Positions 47,901-59,385 of a stretch of 64,000 nt of DNA are shown piece after piece. Below the pieces are notes generated by a model, which saw nothing but the letters and a program-made list of their open reading frames with translations, was not told the origin of the DNA and did not search any database. The translations under genes were made by a program, and so were the position numbers. Each line of letters opens with the position of its first letter. Position 1 is the stretch's first letter. Source of the stretch: Pardosa pseudoannulata (lineage: Eukaryota; Arthropoda; Arachnida; Araneae; Lycosidae); NCBI GenBank assembly GCA_032207245.1, contig CM063500.1, forward strand, positions 61,639,051 to 61,703,050. Reading direction: 5' to 3'.

Positions 47901-50900
47901 ATTTCGAGCATAGATGTGCTTGAATTGACCGGGAAGACCACTTGCAATGCATGGAAGCCAATACGACTGCCCTAACATTTAATGTGGTTGCACTGACTAT
48001 GAGCACAGTTATTTTTAGAATAATCTCGCATTGCAACTGCCTTCTAATAATACAGGGTGACATAAAATTACCATTCCTGCAGTGTAAAATTATCTAAATA
48101 AACCAGCACAAGTAAAATTATTTAAATAAACCAGCACAAGTGCTACAGAAATTATATTTTGAGCATAGATTTGCTTGAATTGATCGGGAAGACCACTTGC
48201 AATGCATGGAAGCCAATACGACTGCCCTAACATTTAATGTGGTTGCACTGACTATGAGCACAGTTATTTTTAGAATAATCTCGCATTGCAACTGCCTTCT
48301 AATAATACAGGGTGACATAAAATTACCATTCCTGCAGTGTAAAATTATCTAAATAAACCAGCACAAGTAAAATTATTTAAATAAACCAGCACAAGTGCTA
48401 CAGAAATTATATTTTGAGCATAGATTTGCTTGAATTGATCGGGAAGACCACTTGCAATGCATGGAAGCCAATACGACTGCCCTAACATTTAATGTGGTTG
48501 CACTGACTATGAGCACAGTTATTTTTAGAATAATCTCGCATTGCAACTGCCTTCTAATAGTAGAGAATGACATAAAATTATCGTTTCTGCAGTATAAAAA
48601 TATTTAAAGAAACCAGCACAAGTGCTACAGAAATTATATTTAGAGCATAGATTTGCTTGAATTGATCGGGAAGACCACTTGCAATGCATGGAAGCCAATA
48701 CGACTGCCCTAACATTTAATGTGGTTGCACTGACTATGAGCACAGTTATTTTTAGAATAATCTCGCATTGCAACTGCCTTCTAATAATACAGGGTGACAT
48801 AAAATTACCATTCCTGCAGTGTAAAATTATCTAAATAAACCAGCACAAGTGCTACAGAAATTATATTTAGAGCATAGATTTGCTTGAATTACCTAGAAGA
48901 CCAGTTGCAATGCACGGAAGCCAATACGACTGCCCTAACATTTAATGGGGTTGCACTGACTATGAGCACAGTTATTTTTAGAATAATCTCGCATTGCAAC
49001 TGCCTTCTACTAATACAGGGTGACATAAAATTATCGTTTCTGCAGTATAAAAATATTTAAATAAACCAGCACAAGTGCTACAGAAATTATATTTCGAGCA
49101 TAGATGTGCTTGAATTGATCGGGAAGACCACTTGCAATGCATGGAAGCCAATACGACTGCCCTAACATTTAATGTGGTTGCACTGACTATGAGCACAGTT
49201 ATTTTTAGAATAATCTCGCATTGCAACTGCCTTCTAATAATACAGGGTGACATAAAATTACCATTCCTGCAGTGTAAAATTATCTAAATAAACGAGCACA
49301 AGTAAAATTATTTAAATAAACCAGCACAAGTGCTACAGAAATTATATTTTGAGCATAGATTTGCTTGAATTGATCGGGAAGACCACTTGCAATGCATGGA
49401 AGCCAATACGACTGCCCTAACATTTAATGTGGTTGCACTGACTATGAGCACAGTTATTTTTAGAATAATCTCGCATTGCAACTGCCTTCTAATAATACAG
49501 GGTGACATAAAATTACCATTCCTGCAGTGTAAAATTATCTAAATAAACCAGCACAAGTAAAATTATTTAAATAAACCAGCACAAGTGCTACAGAAATTAT
49601 ATTTTGAGCATAGATTTGCTTGAATTGATCGGGAAGACCACTTGCAATGCATGGAAGCCAATACGACTGCCCTAACATTTAATGTGGTTGCACTGACTAT
49701 GAGCACAGTTATTTTTAGAATAATCTCGCATTGCAACTGCCTTCTAATAATACAGGGTGACATAAAATTACCATTCCTGCAGTGTAAAATTATCTAAATA
49801 AACCAGCACAAGTAAAATTATTTAAATAAACCAGCACAAGTGCTACAGAAATTATATTTTGAGCATAGATTTGCTTGAATTGATCGGGAAGACCACTTGC
49901 AATGCATGGAAGCCAATACGACTGCCCTAACATTTAATGTGGTTGCACTGACTATGAGCACAGTTATTTTTAGAATAATCTCGCATTGCAACTGCCTTCT
50001 AATAATACAGGGTGACATAAAATTACCATTCCTGCAGTGTAAAATTATCTAAATAAACCAGCACAAGTAAAATTATTTAAATAAACCAGCACAAGTGCTA
50101 CAGAAATTATATTTTGAGCATAGATTTGCTTGAATTGATCGGGAAGACCACTTGCAATGCATGGAAGCCAATACGACTGCCCTAACATTTAATGTGGTTG
50201 CACTGACTATGAGCACAGTTATTTTTAGAATAATCTCGCATTGCAACTGCCTTCTAATAATACAGGGTGACATAAAATTACCATTCCTGCAGTGTAAAAT
50301 TATCTAAATAAACCAGCACAAGTGCTACAGAAATTATATTTAGAGCATAGATTTGCTTGAATTCCGGGAAGGCCAGTTGCAATGCATGGAAGCCAATAAG
50401 ACTGCCTAACATTTAATGTGGTTGCACTGACTATGAGCACAGTTATTTTTAGAATAATCTCGCATTGCAACTGCCTTCTACTAATACAGGGTGACATAAA
50501 ATTATCGTTTCTGCAGTATAAAAATATTTAAATAAACCAGCACAAGTGCTACAGAAATTATATTTCGAGCATAGATTTGCTTGAATTGACCGGGAAGACC
50601 ACTTGCAATGCATGGAAGCCAATACGACTGCCCTAACATTTAATGTGGTTGCACTGACTATGAGCACAGTTATTTTTAGAATAATCTCGCATTGCAACTG
50701 CCTTCTACTAACACACGGTGACATAAAATTATCGTTTCTGCAGTATAAAATACTCAAAATAGACCAGCACAAGTGACATAGAAATTATATTTCGAGCATA
50801 GATGTGCTTGAATTGACCGGGAAGACCACTTGCAATACATGGAAGCCAATACGACTGCCCTATCATTTAATGTGGTTGTACTGACTATGAGCACAGGTAT

Positions 50901-52410
50901 TTTTAGAATAATCTCGCATTGCAACTACCTTCTACTAATACAGGGTGACATAAAATTATCGTTTCTGCAGTATAAAATACTCAAAATAGAAAAGCACAAG
51001 GGCCATAGAAATTATATTTCGAGCATAGATGTGCTTGAATTGACCGGGAAGACCACTTGCAATGCATGGAAGCCAATACGACTGCCCTATCATTTAATGT
51101 GGTTGTACTGACTATGAGCACAGGTATTTTTAGAATAATCTCGCATTGCAACTACCTTCTACTAACACACGGTGACATAAAATTATCGTTTCTGCAGTAT
51201 AAAATACTCAAAATAGACCAGCACAAGTGCCATAGAAATTATATTTCGAGCATAGATGTGCTTGAATTGACCGGGAAGACCACTTGCAATGCATGGAAGC
51301 CAATACGACTGCCTTATCATTTAATGTGGTTGTACTGACTATGAGCACAGGTATTTTTAGAATAATCTCGCATTGCAACTACCTTCTACTAATACAGGGT
51401 GACATAAAATTATCGTTTCTGCAGTATAAAAATATTCAAAATAGACCAGCACAAGTGCCATAGAAATTATATTTCGAGCATAGATGTGCTTGAATTGACC
51501 GGGAAGACCACTTGCAATGCATGGAAGCCAATACGACTGCCCTATCATTTAATGTGGTTGTACTGACTATGAGCACAGGTATTTTTAGAATAATCTCGCA
51601 TTGCAACTACCTTCTACTAACACACGGTGACATAAAATTATCGTTTCTGCAGTATAAAATACTCAAAATAGACCAGCACAAGTGCCATAGAAATTATATT
51701 TCGAGCATAGATGTGCTTGAATTGACCGGGAAGACCACTTGCAATGCATGGAAGCCAATACGACTGCCCTATCATTTAATGTGGTTGTACTGACTATGAG
51801 CACAGGTATTTTTAGAATAATCTCGCATTGCAACTGCCTTCTAATAATACAGGGTGACAAAATTATAGTTTCTGCTGTGTAAAATTACTTAAATAAACCA
51901 GTACATGTGCTATATTATATTTCGAGCATAGATTTGCATGAATTGATCGGGTAGTCCAGTTGCAATGCATGGAAGCCAATACGACTGCCTTAACGTTTAA
52001 TGTGGTTGCACTGACTATCAACAGTTATTTTTTTAATAATCTCGCATTGCAACTGCCTTTTTGTAATACAGGGTGGCATAAAATTGTCGTTTCTTCAATG
52101 TAAAATTTTTAAATACACCAGCACAAGTGCTATTGAAATTATATTTCGAGCATAGATTTGCTTGAATTGATCACGAAGACCAGTTCCAATGCATAGAAAC
52201 CAATTCGTTTGCCCTAACATTTAATGTGGTTGCACTATGAGCACAGTTATTTTTAGAATAATTTCGCAGAACAGTGTAAAATATGTTAATTGAAATCAAC
52301 CAAATTACTATAGGAAATGCTGACATTTCGTTTAATGATGCACTTGAATTTGCTTTGAAGACCAGATGCAATGTAGGAATGAGTGCGACTGCAGTAACAT
52401 TTTATGTGTG
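45000..52410 (+). repeat. Satellite array, 227-bp and 255-bp monomers, about 32 copies
   Basis: GTGCTACAGAAATTATATTT or a close variant marks monomer starts at 45212, 45439, 45694, 45949, 46204, 46459, 46685, 46922, 47149, 47404, 47659, 47885, 48140, 48395, 48622, 48849, 49075, 49330, 49585, 49840, 50095, 50322, 50546, 50773, 51000, 51227, 51455, 51682, 51907 and 52127. Twelve intervals are 255 bp, most of the rest 224-228. The longer form carries a 28-bp tandem duplication ending CAGCACAA. Edge monomers (45000-45211, 51907-52410) are strongly diverged and central ones nearly identical, as expected under unequal exchange. The repeated 66-residue minus-strand frames are consequences of the repeat. 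Confidence 0.97.
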
Positions 52411-53061
52411 TGTGTGTCACAGATGCAATTCCAGACATTTATCTAAATATATATTCATGTTAACTGACCAACATTTAACGTTAATTTAATTGCCTTTATT
52501 CATGCAGCTGAATTAGTTTTCTCGGCTAAAGTCAAATCTATAGTTGAAAATCAATTTGCTGTAGGAATTATGTAATTTTTATAATTTTTTAATTGTAGTT
52601 TTTTTTATATTTTCTTTAATTTTTTTTCATGTTGAATTCGAATTTTGCCTTCATTTAATTATAGTATATTGTAATGTCATATTCTAAATGCACGTGAACT
52701 CATGTTTTGTGCCCCAACCTGTTAATACTGTCTACATGACTATTTCACCACACATTCACCGCCATGCATGCATTTAATGAATTATGTTAAAAGTGTTCGT
52801 TAAAATACCATTTCTCAAGATCTGTTGGAAATGTAACCTCTCAACACTATATTACCTTTAATTTGTAAAATTTAGCTACATGTGAGTGGCAATAGTTTTG
52901 TACCACTGAGAAGCAAACGATAGTTTCGCTTGCTTACTTATTGGCATCTTTCTACAATGTTAAGTTTAAAATAAAACTTTAACTAAGAATATGCGAATAA
53001 TATTTACTAATAAAACATAGGTAATACTCATAGTGTAACTCTTATAAACAAATATCAAATG
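52403..53061 (-). repeat. Right inverted arm of the satellite element
   Basis: It matches the left arm in inverted orientation from the array edge (TGTGTGTGTGTCAC) to the outer tip TAAACAAATATCAAATG. It holds a segment of about 150 bp (around 52830-52990) missing from the left arm and lacks the piggyBac-like block. Confidence 0.85.
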
Positions 53062-54112
53062 ATATTAAAGCTAACGCGCATGACAATTAAAAATATAATT
53101 AAGTTAAACACAAACTTATTCTTTTAAAACATACTACAATACCTCAAAATAAATTTGAATTTAAATTTTATGCATTTAAGATACATGTATACTTTTAAAA
53201 ATTTAAGGAAAAATAATTTTTTTACACAAAGTTAAAGTTTATTGCGAAAAACATTTTGGGAAATACACAAGAAATTACGTTGTACATAACCTGTAAATAT
53301 TTCATGAAAAAACATTAAAAAATTTTTGAGAGAACATGCGCGTTACATAAAACAAAATTTAAGAGAATCAAGTTAAAGTTTTGTAAGTTAAATTTCTTTA
53401 CAGTAAATAGGTGACACGTTTTTATACACAACTCCTGTTAATATTTGAAATATTTTACAAGGACTGTTTTAAAATGTTCAGAACTGAATTCCTCTTCACA
53501 TATTTTTTCTGAAAAATCAAAATTTTTGTCTATTTAATACGTATGACCCCTTAAAACACATAAAACAATGTGTGTACAAAAGATTATTGGTATTATTCGA
53601 AATTCATATAGGTTGTAGGTAATACTATATTCAGTGAAAATGAAAACGTTAGCGTTGTATATAAAAAAGAATAGTAGTATCCAGTGACTTATAAACGTAT
53701 CCCGACAATAAGACATGATAAAATGTAGTTCATTAAAAAAAATTATGGAAATTTTTATAAACATAGTATATTAATCTATTTTACTTTCTTTTTTTACTGA
53801 ACAAAAAAAAATTATTAAATTACGTATTTGTTCTAACATAGGTAACTTGCGTTTTATATGACTTGAACTGAATTCAGCGTCCTTTAATTCTTACCTCCTA
53901 CGTTACGTTCGGAGTTTCCCGCATACCCGCTAAGAATATATTGATAAAACACTGTTAAATTTACTTATCCCTAAAAAATAGAAATCTTCATAAACTAACG
54001 TGACACATGAGAATATTTAAAAGATACAGCCTATGCTTACCTTAAGATGTTCCAGTTTGAGGTTACTCATAGTTTAGTTTAGTACTCCTGTAACAGACTT
54101 AAAGCAAAAAGG
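53062..54112. other. Unassigned AT-rich DNA
   Basis: No gene or repeat copy recognised outside the element's right tip. Confidence 0.4.
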
Positions 54113-54169
54113 TCTATCACGTTTCTGTTTGAACAGCTAATTAGCTATTCAAACAGAAGCGTGAGATGG
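54113..54169. repeat. Inverted repeat (hairpin)
   Basis: The arms TCACGTTTCTGTTTGAA and TTCAAACAGAAGCGTGA pair around AGCTAATTAGCT, giving a compact stem with one mismatch. Confidence 0.8.
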
Positions 54170-54770
54170 AATAGAGCTACAGCCAATCACATTTCATGCC
54201 CACTTAAGTGCGTATCAAAATTATAAACATCTGCCTAAATACGCTTGATTTTAAAATGGAAATATCGATATTATAGCTAAAGAAAAAATTTTCTTGCAAT
54301 TTTTTTCTTCGATATTTCGAACACATTTTACAAACTACGATATGCGCATAAACATGAATTATTTGTAGCATACACATATATAAATATTCTGTCAAAGTAA
54401 AACTCGTACATTTCCTTTAAAAGGGTAACTCTGCATAAATGTCAGACTTTTATTAAAATCTAGAAATTGTTTTAATAACATGGTATTCATAACTACACAA
54501 AAACTACCCATTTCTACTCAATTGAATCATCAATATGTGGAATGAAAGTCATATTTACCTTTAACAGTTTATTTGATATTATCGTTGTAATACGTGATAA
54601 TACTACAAAGTAGTTTAAAAACTCCATCAGTTTAGATTCCAATGTTAAATTCCTAGATAAAATGAAGACTGCAATAAATTCTGGATTGTAATGCAAATAT
54701 ATCATTGAGAATACTTATATTTCGGCTCATCATTGTTGGTTAAAGATAGTCAGTAATTGTGTACAATTTA
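54170..54770. other. Unassigned AT-rich DNA
   Basis: Nothing supported. Confidence 0.4.
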
Positions 54771-54999
54771 GGGCCGATTTCCAGTCATTTAATTGCTAAC
54801 CGTGATTAACCCTTGGCACCAAACAATGATGGGCCACATTTCTCCGCTTAAACAGAGATTAATTAGCCGTTCAACGACTTTGGTGTTTAATGGTTAACCG
54901 TGATTAACCAATGGCGCCAACCAATGGTAGGACGCTATTCTCCGTTTAAACAGAGATTAATCACCGTTAGACGTTAAACAACTTTGGTGAGACTGGCCC
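54771..54999. mobile_element. Small MITE with internal direct duplication
   Basis: The tips are GGGCCGATTTCCAGTC and inverted GGGCCAGTCTCACC. Inside, a block of about 130 bp (TAACCGTGATTAACC ... TTAAACAGAGATTAAT ... ACTTTGGTG) is present twice in tandem. It is non-coding, with a possible short TTA target duplication. Confidence 0.65.
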
Positions 55000-55164
55000 T
55001 TAATGTTGGCATTTAATCTGTGGTTAGCTCAGTTTGTCTTGACTGAAGCGAAACGTAGCTAAGTGATGTTTAAAATGAGTTTTACTACTTCTATCGAAAG
55101 TAAGTTGGTACTTCGAAAAATTTGTCACTAGAGACTAGTGGACAAACTTGAAAGTGAAAGAGAA

Positions 55165-55300
55165 AAATAGATCAGGATCTACTGCTTAAAGTCGAATCTG
55201 AAGAGCTACGAGCATCCATGCCAGAAGTGAGATTTGAACATTTGAACTCCTATACCAAAGAGCAGCTCCCACCCAATTCAGCCATCGTATGCCAGATATC
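55165..55300 (-). mobile_element. Degenerate tRNA-SINE, family 1, copy 5
   Basis: It retains GATCTACTGCTTAAAG, CATCCATGCCAGAAGTGAGA and TTCAGCCATCG in the family order, but the B box has decayed (AGATTTGAACATT). The tail is absent. Confidence 0.65.
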
Positions 55301-56169
55301 TAAATCACAATCTGGAAGTCCTCTTACGTCTAACTGAGCTCGATATTTTGTTAAATAGCTCGCCACTAACGTTCAAAAACTAGCCTCATTTAAGTAGGAT
55401 GAAGCAAACTGAATAAAAATATTTATTCTTTTTTAGCTCTGCATGCTTAATTCTTTTTAAAACCTCTTAAGATCTTTTATAAATATTTTCTTTTTAAAAT
55501 CGACATACTCGTTTCTAATCCATAATCCAAGTTTACAGCAAGTCAAAGACTTACAATTTTGAATTTATTCGAACTGTTTCGAAGTGATACTCAAGTTGTT
55601 TGAGAAATATTGAACTTAACACGTGAATCAAGCAGAACACAATATGAGATTTAAATATGCAATTGTTTAACTCAATATTCCTTGTAAAAGTTAAAAATTT
55701 TCTAGAATTCTCTTTAAATGCATTTATTATTTCTTTGAATCCGAAAACCCCAAAAAATTTGTTCATAACAACGCCAGGGTTGTGACTCCCCCCCCAGTCT
55801 CTGCTCTATTGTTCTAATCAGATAAAGATGAAAATATATGTATTTAATGTCCCTTGTTTGCATGTGTGTAAGTATATATAACTGTTATGCATTCCAAAAC
55901 AGCTGGGCTGGGTGTATCATGATGAAATTTTGCAGGCTGATTCAGGTAAACTTATGGAAGCTTTTAGGTAGCCTAAATTGATCAGGGATTATCGGAGAGA
56001 GGGAAATAAAAAGTTTTACTGGATTTTTTTGGGTTTGATAAATCTATATTTTGAGGTCGTTTGATATATTTTTCTATGTTTATCTTGCTAAAAGGATCAA
56101 AACTTTTAAGTAAGTTAATTCATTTTATAGTGTTTAATATTAATTTTAAAATAAGTTTTGCTTCTTTTT
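55301..56169. other. Unassigned AT-rich DNA
   Basis: A C9 run lies at about 55789. No gene. Confidence 0.4.
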
Positions 56170-56354
56170 TGGTTGGGTTGGTTTAGGGCGCTACAGTCTA
56201 CTTTTTTGTAACATGAAAGGGGTTAATGATACCGGGACCTATTGCTTAAAGCCGATTCCAAACGGCTATGAATCTCCATACCACAGTGGGATACAAGCCC
56301 ATGTACTCTAGTAACAGATATTAATAACCCTAATCATTAGGCCATTGTTTAGCT
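56170..56354 (-). mobile_element. tRNA-derived SINE, family 1, copy 6
   Basis: The plus strand reads GGTTGGGTTGGTTTAGGGCG (inverted tail), ACCGGGACCTATTGCTTAAA and AGTGGGATACAAGCCC (a mutated B box). It is full length but aged. Confidence 0.8.
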
Positions 56355-57103
56355 GTTCAGTTTTATTCCTTTTTGACATGATAAATTTTAGCTATTTCAT
56401 TTTATCGATTTGTATTTGGCTAACTTATTTCTTTTTTGGTTTCTTTCGATACCTGTTTGACTGGTAATACATTCTTCTGTAGGATAGTAAATGTTTGCAA
56501 AATGAAAAATATTTAAAGTGTCTTTCAAGTCAAGTGTGTGTCAAACTATTAACACCTTGGTTATATTAAAGTATCTCGCAAAAAACGTATGCACTCTTCC
56601 ATTACCTGCATGTTAAGATAATTCACCAGATATTTCAATTTTATAACTTTAGCTTATATTCTGCAGATATAACAAATGTCTCTATAGTCATGTCTACCAA
56701 TTTCTATGGCATTGACATATATCTCCACAACAAAACCTTTTAAGAATCACAGGTTTTTGTTTAAAGAATATACTTTCATTAAAACAGTATGAAAATTGGC
56801 AAACTGTTTGACAGCAATCCAGCATAAATCACCAAAGTCTACAGACACAAAATTTTCTGTTAAAGTAATTTAATTTCAAAGGCAAAGCTAAGTATGCAAA
56901 CATATCTTCATATGAAAACCAACATGACAACTTATATTGGTCTTATTTTGATATAATAATAACCCACCATGGTTATTAAAATTTATGTATTTTATACTTG
57001 CTAAATAAATATGTCATCAGCTTGTAGTGTTAGAATTTTGTAATAAATTATGACACCAAACATTACTCAATTAGAACAAAAACAATGTCAAATAATTTAT
57101 ATA
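56355..57103. other. Region downstream of NDUFS1
   Basis: AT-rich sequence 3' of the NDUFS1 polyadenylation signal. No second gene recognised. Confidence 0.45.
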
Positions 57104-57109
57104 TTTATT
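57104..57109 (-). terminator. NDUFS1 polyadenylation signal
   Basis: AATAAA on the minus strand, about 110 bases after the stop codon. This gives a short 3' UTR, with cleavage expected 10-30 bases further on. Confidence 0.7.
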
Positions 57110-57217
57110 CTAAAAAATCTGGAAAGGTATTTTACAGCAACATTTGGAGGCATTTCTAGATTCAGCTGGAATAGTCTTCAAAATTGTAAATAATTAAAAT
57201 AACAGACTTCAAATATT

Positions 57218-57361
57218 TTAAGACTTGATAAGCTTCTCTGCTGCCTGAACACATTTAGACATAGTAGCTGATGCTCTCGTAATGCTATTTGTCATATAGA
57301 AGTCCTTAAGAAACTTCTGGTTAGTGTCTATTGCTGTAGAATCCAAACTCTTAGACTGAGC
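57218..57361 (-). CDS. NDUFS1: NDUFS1 last coding exon
   Basis: Encodes the C-terminal 47 residues of the complex I 75 kDa iron-sulfur subunit, a peripheral-arm protein of the mitochondrial matrix that carries electrons from the flavin site. The frame starts AQSKSLDSTAIDTNQKFLKD and continues FYMTNSITRASATMSKCVQA, then AEKLIKS and TAA at 57218-57220. The block DFYMTxSIxRAxxTMxKCV is strongly conserved at the end of animal NDUFS1. The acceptor is ...TTTTAG before GCTCAG. The preceding exon ends in GTT followed by GTAAGT, so the junction is phase 0. The reading frame is intact. Confidence 0.95.
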   Translation of the reverse strand, partial: AQSKSLDSTAIDTNQKFLKDFYMTNSITRASATMSKCVQAAEKLIKS

Positions 57362-57539
57362 CTAAAATAAAAATATAAAATAGAGATTTAGTACCTTAGA
57401 ATTTTTTTTTTTCAATCTCATATTGAAATCACTTAAGGGATGAGTAGCTGGGCCCTCCCCAGCTACTTTTATCTGAAAAAAATGAATGATGAGAAATGAA
57501 TTTCCCTCCACCTAATTGTTACAGAAGCTAATCAAATTA

Positions 57540-58473
57540 CAAGGGTTGGAACTTTAATAGTGGTAACACTGCTGTAAAAATGCTATGCAACAAAACCAAA
57601 GAGTGTTGCGTATACCACACGTGAGTTACATAACCTACCTTACCTCCCAGCAAAAAGACTCATCCTTCATACGTCATACAAATGCGGAGTGACGCGAAGA
57701 ACTGATCCTTGTATTAGCTTGCAGTCTAAAGTAAGTGTTGTCAGGACGTTTTCAAAGGAAGAACAACAAAAAGGGATAAAAATTCAATGTGCCAGAGGTT
57801 GTACATCATGACAATATCCTCTAGGGCTTCAAGAGGCTTGCAGAGAATTTCCATTGCTTTACAGAACTGTAGCAAGATGGTAAAAGCCCAAATATGGCAG
57901 ACATACATTGGCCAGGTCATCTTAGTGTCAGCAATGCAGAAGTGCATGCTGTTGCCACACTAATAGACAGTGATCAATACCAAATGATTCACAAGCTGGC
58001 CCGAAAGACAGGATTTCCTCATATGACTGTGCTGTACATTCTGAAGGAATGCCTGAGCATAAGAAAAATTCTACACTTTCTGCAGAATGTCCCTTCAATT
58101 TTGCATGACAATGCTCAGCCACAAACAGCTCAAGCTGTGACTGATTTGTTTAATTGATGAAGATGGGAAGTGCTTTACCATCCACTATACTCCCCAGATC
58201 TAAGCCCTCGTGACTTTGTCTTAATTCCTATGATGAAGAAACTACTTTGTGGCATTCCCTTCAGAACTGTTCCAGAAATTCTTGACAATAGACCGGTCCA
58301 TTTGAACTATCAACAGAACAGGAACTGCTACAGGTGTTCTGTGACTTCCACATTGAAATGGGTTATACACAATGCTGGTGACAATATTGAAAGACTGTAA
58401 AACATGGTGAGATGAATCACTTTTGTATTCCATATAAATAAATAGTTGCCAACTATTAAAACTCCAACCCTCG
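57540..58473 (+). mobile_element. Internally deleted mariner element in NDUFS1 intron
   Basis: The tips are CAAGGGTTGGAACTTTAATA and inverted CGAGGGTTGGAGTTTTAATA (about 28 bp), with TA target duplications at 57538-57539 and 58474-58475. At 934 bp it lacks about 0.35 kb of a typical 1.3-kb mariner. It lies on the strand opposite to NDUFS1. Confidence 0.93.
57894..58400 (+). pseudogene. Mariner transposase, deleted and stopped
   Basis: The N-terminal part shows SVSNAEVHAVATLIDSDQ, then a helix-turn-helix-like KLARKTGFPHMTVLYILKE followed by SIRKI. The frame then jumps to VPSILHDNAQPQTA, which holds the second catalytic Asp, so the region with the first Asp is deleted. After two consecutive stops come RWEVLYHPLYSPDLSPRDF and GIPFRTVPEILD. 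Counting the stops as residues, 34 residues separate the HDNA Asp from the SPRDF Asp, the DD34D spacing of mariner. The end, IHNAGDNIERL, matches the usual mariner C-terminus. Inactive. Confidence 0.92.
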
Positions 58474-58620
58474 TAGCTGGTGAAAACATTATGTAAAGAC
58501 ACTGTTTTTCAAAATTATATATTAATAATTCTTAGCATGCAATAAGAAATTCAAGAGTCATTTTGAAAGGAAACATATCATTCAAAAGAGTGGATTCAAG
58601 AAACACTGGCTAATACTTAC

Positions 58621-58761
58621 AACCTGAGAATTTAATTCTGTACTTAAGGCAGAGAAATTCGCCTCTTCCACTTTACCATAACGAACAAGGTGTGGAGCAA
58701 TTTCTGACATACGTTGTCTAATTTCAGCTAAATTGTCATATGGTAATCGATGACCCGCAAT
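58621..58761 (-). CDS. NDUFS1: NDUFS1 penultimate exon
   Basis: A 141-bp exon encoding 47 residues: IAGHRLPYDNLAEIRQRMSE, then IAPHLVRYGKVEEANFSALS, then TELNSQV. It aligns with the animal NDUFS1 region following RALSE (human has [20 protein letters not shown]), including the conserved PYD...IR.R..E..P.LVRY pattern. The acceptor is TTTTAG before ATTGCG and the donor is GTT before GTAAGT. Both junctions are phase 0 and the exon has no defect. Confidence 0.96.
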
Positions 58762-59385
58762 CTAAAATGGATTTCAATAAAGACACTTTTAAGTATTTAT
58801 AATATACACATTTTAAACACAGGCAAAAAAATTAAGTGAATTAAATTATACAGAACAAAAATTAAACTGCTATTTTACTTTTATCTTTTATTTTATAATG
58901 CTCTAATGAACAGATGGTTAATTTTTTTAAAGCATTTCCCCATATACTATGCTCTTAATTCACTTATGCATATCTGCTAATATGTCTCTTTTGAAAGTTT
59001 CTGCTCTGAAAATCTGAAATGCATATTTAGACTGAAAGTGTTGTTTCATGTTTACATATAAATGCATAATACTTCAGCATGAAATACAAGACTCTTCTTT
59101 ACTAACACAACATTTTAAATGAACCTTGGCCTTCCTAAGAATTCAATTCTAAGCTGTTCTTGATTTTGCTAAGGATTTCCAATTTGTAACCTAAAACTTA
59201 ATAGTCAAAGTAGAAAACAAGTTCCCTTAACACTAGATTTACAGACCGAGCCAATTTGACTCATTAATCACTATAAATATATATAAAACTTTAATATCAC
59301 TTTTCAAAAACATACGTTGGTTTTTAGTTAAGTAATAAAATATATGTAAACTTTCATTCCTCTTCCCCACAGACCCTTTCATATC

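Larger units (their letters stand above)
43529..53061. mobile_element. Candidate fold-back-like element carrying a satellite array
   Basis: The left arm (43529-44998) and right arm (52403-53061) are inverted copies that bracket a 7.4-kb tandem array. Matching blocks, reading the right arm on its minus strand, come in order. First is CATTTGAT(G/A)TTTGTTTA at the outer tips, then AGTTACACTATGAGTATTAC, GTATTTTAACGAACAC, AACAGGTTGGGGCAC, GCATTTAGAATATGACAT, TTTTCAACTATA or similar, AATTGCATCTG, and finally GTGACACACA at the array edge. No transposase is encoded. This resembles fold-back or MITE-like elements with internal satellites known in some invertebrates. The target duplication is not clear. 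Confidence 0.75.
57362..58620 (-). other. NDUFS1 last intron
   Basis: A 1.26-kb intron with a GT donor (GTAAGT, 58615-58620) and an AG acceptor. A deleted mariner fills 57540-58473, about three quarters of it. Confidence 0.9.

Noticed and set aside
45342..50772. Repeated 66-91 residue minus-strand ORFs (MSPCIIRRQLQCEII...) as a tandem gene family
   Set aside because: They follow the satellite period exactly, have no splice, promoter or domain signs, and vary in length only with monomer indels. The frame is a by-product of the repeat.
45000..52410. CRISPR-like array
   Set aside because: Units are 224-255 bp with no short repeats separated by unique spacers, the genome is eukaryotic and no cas genes are present.
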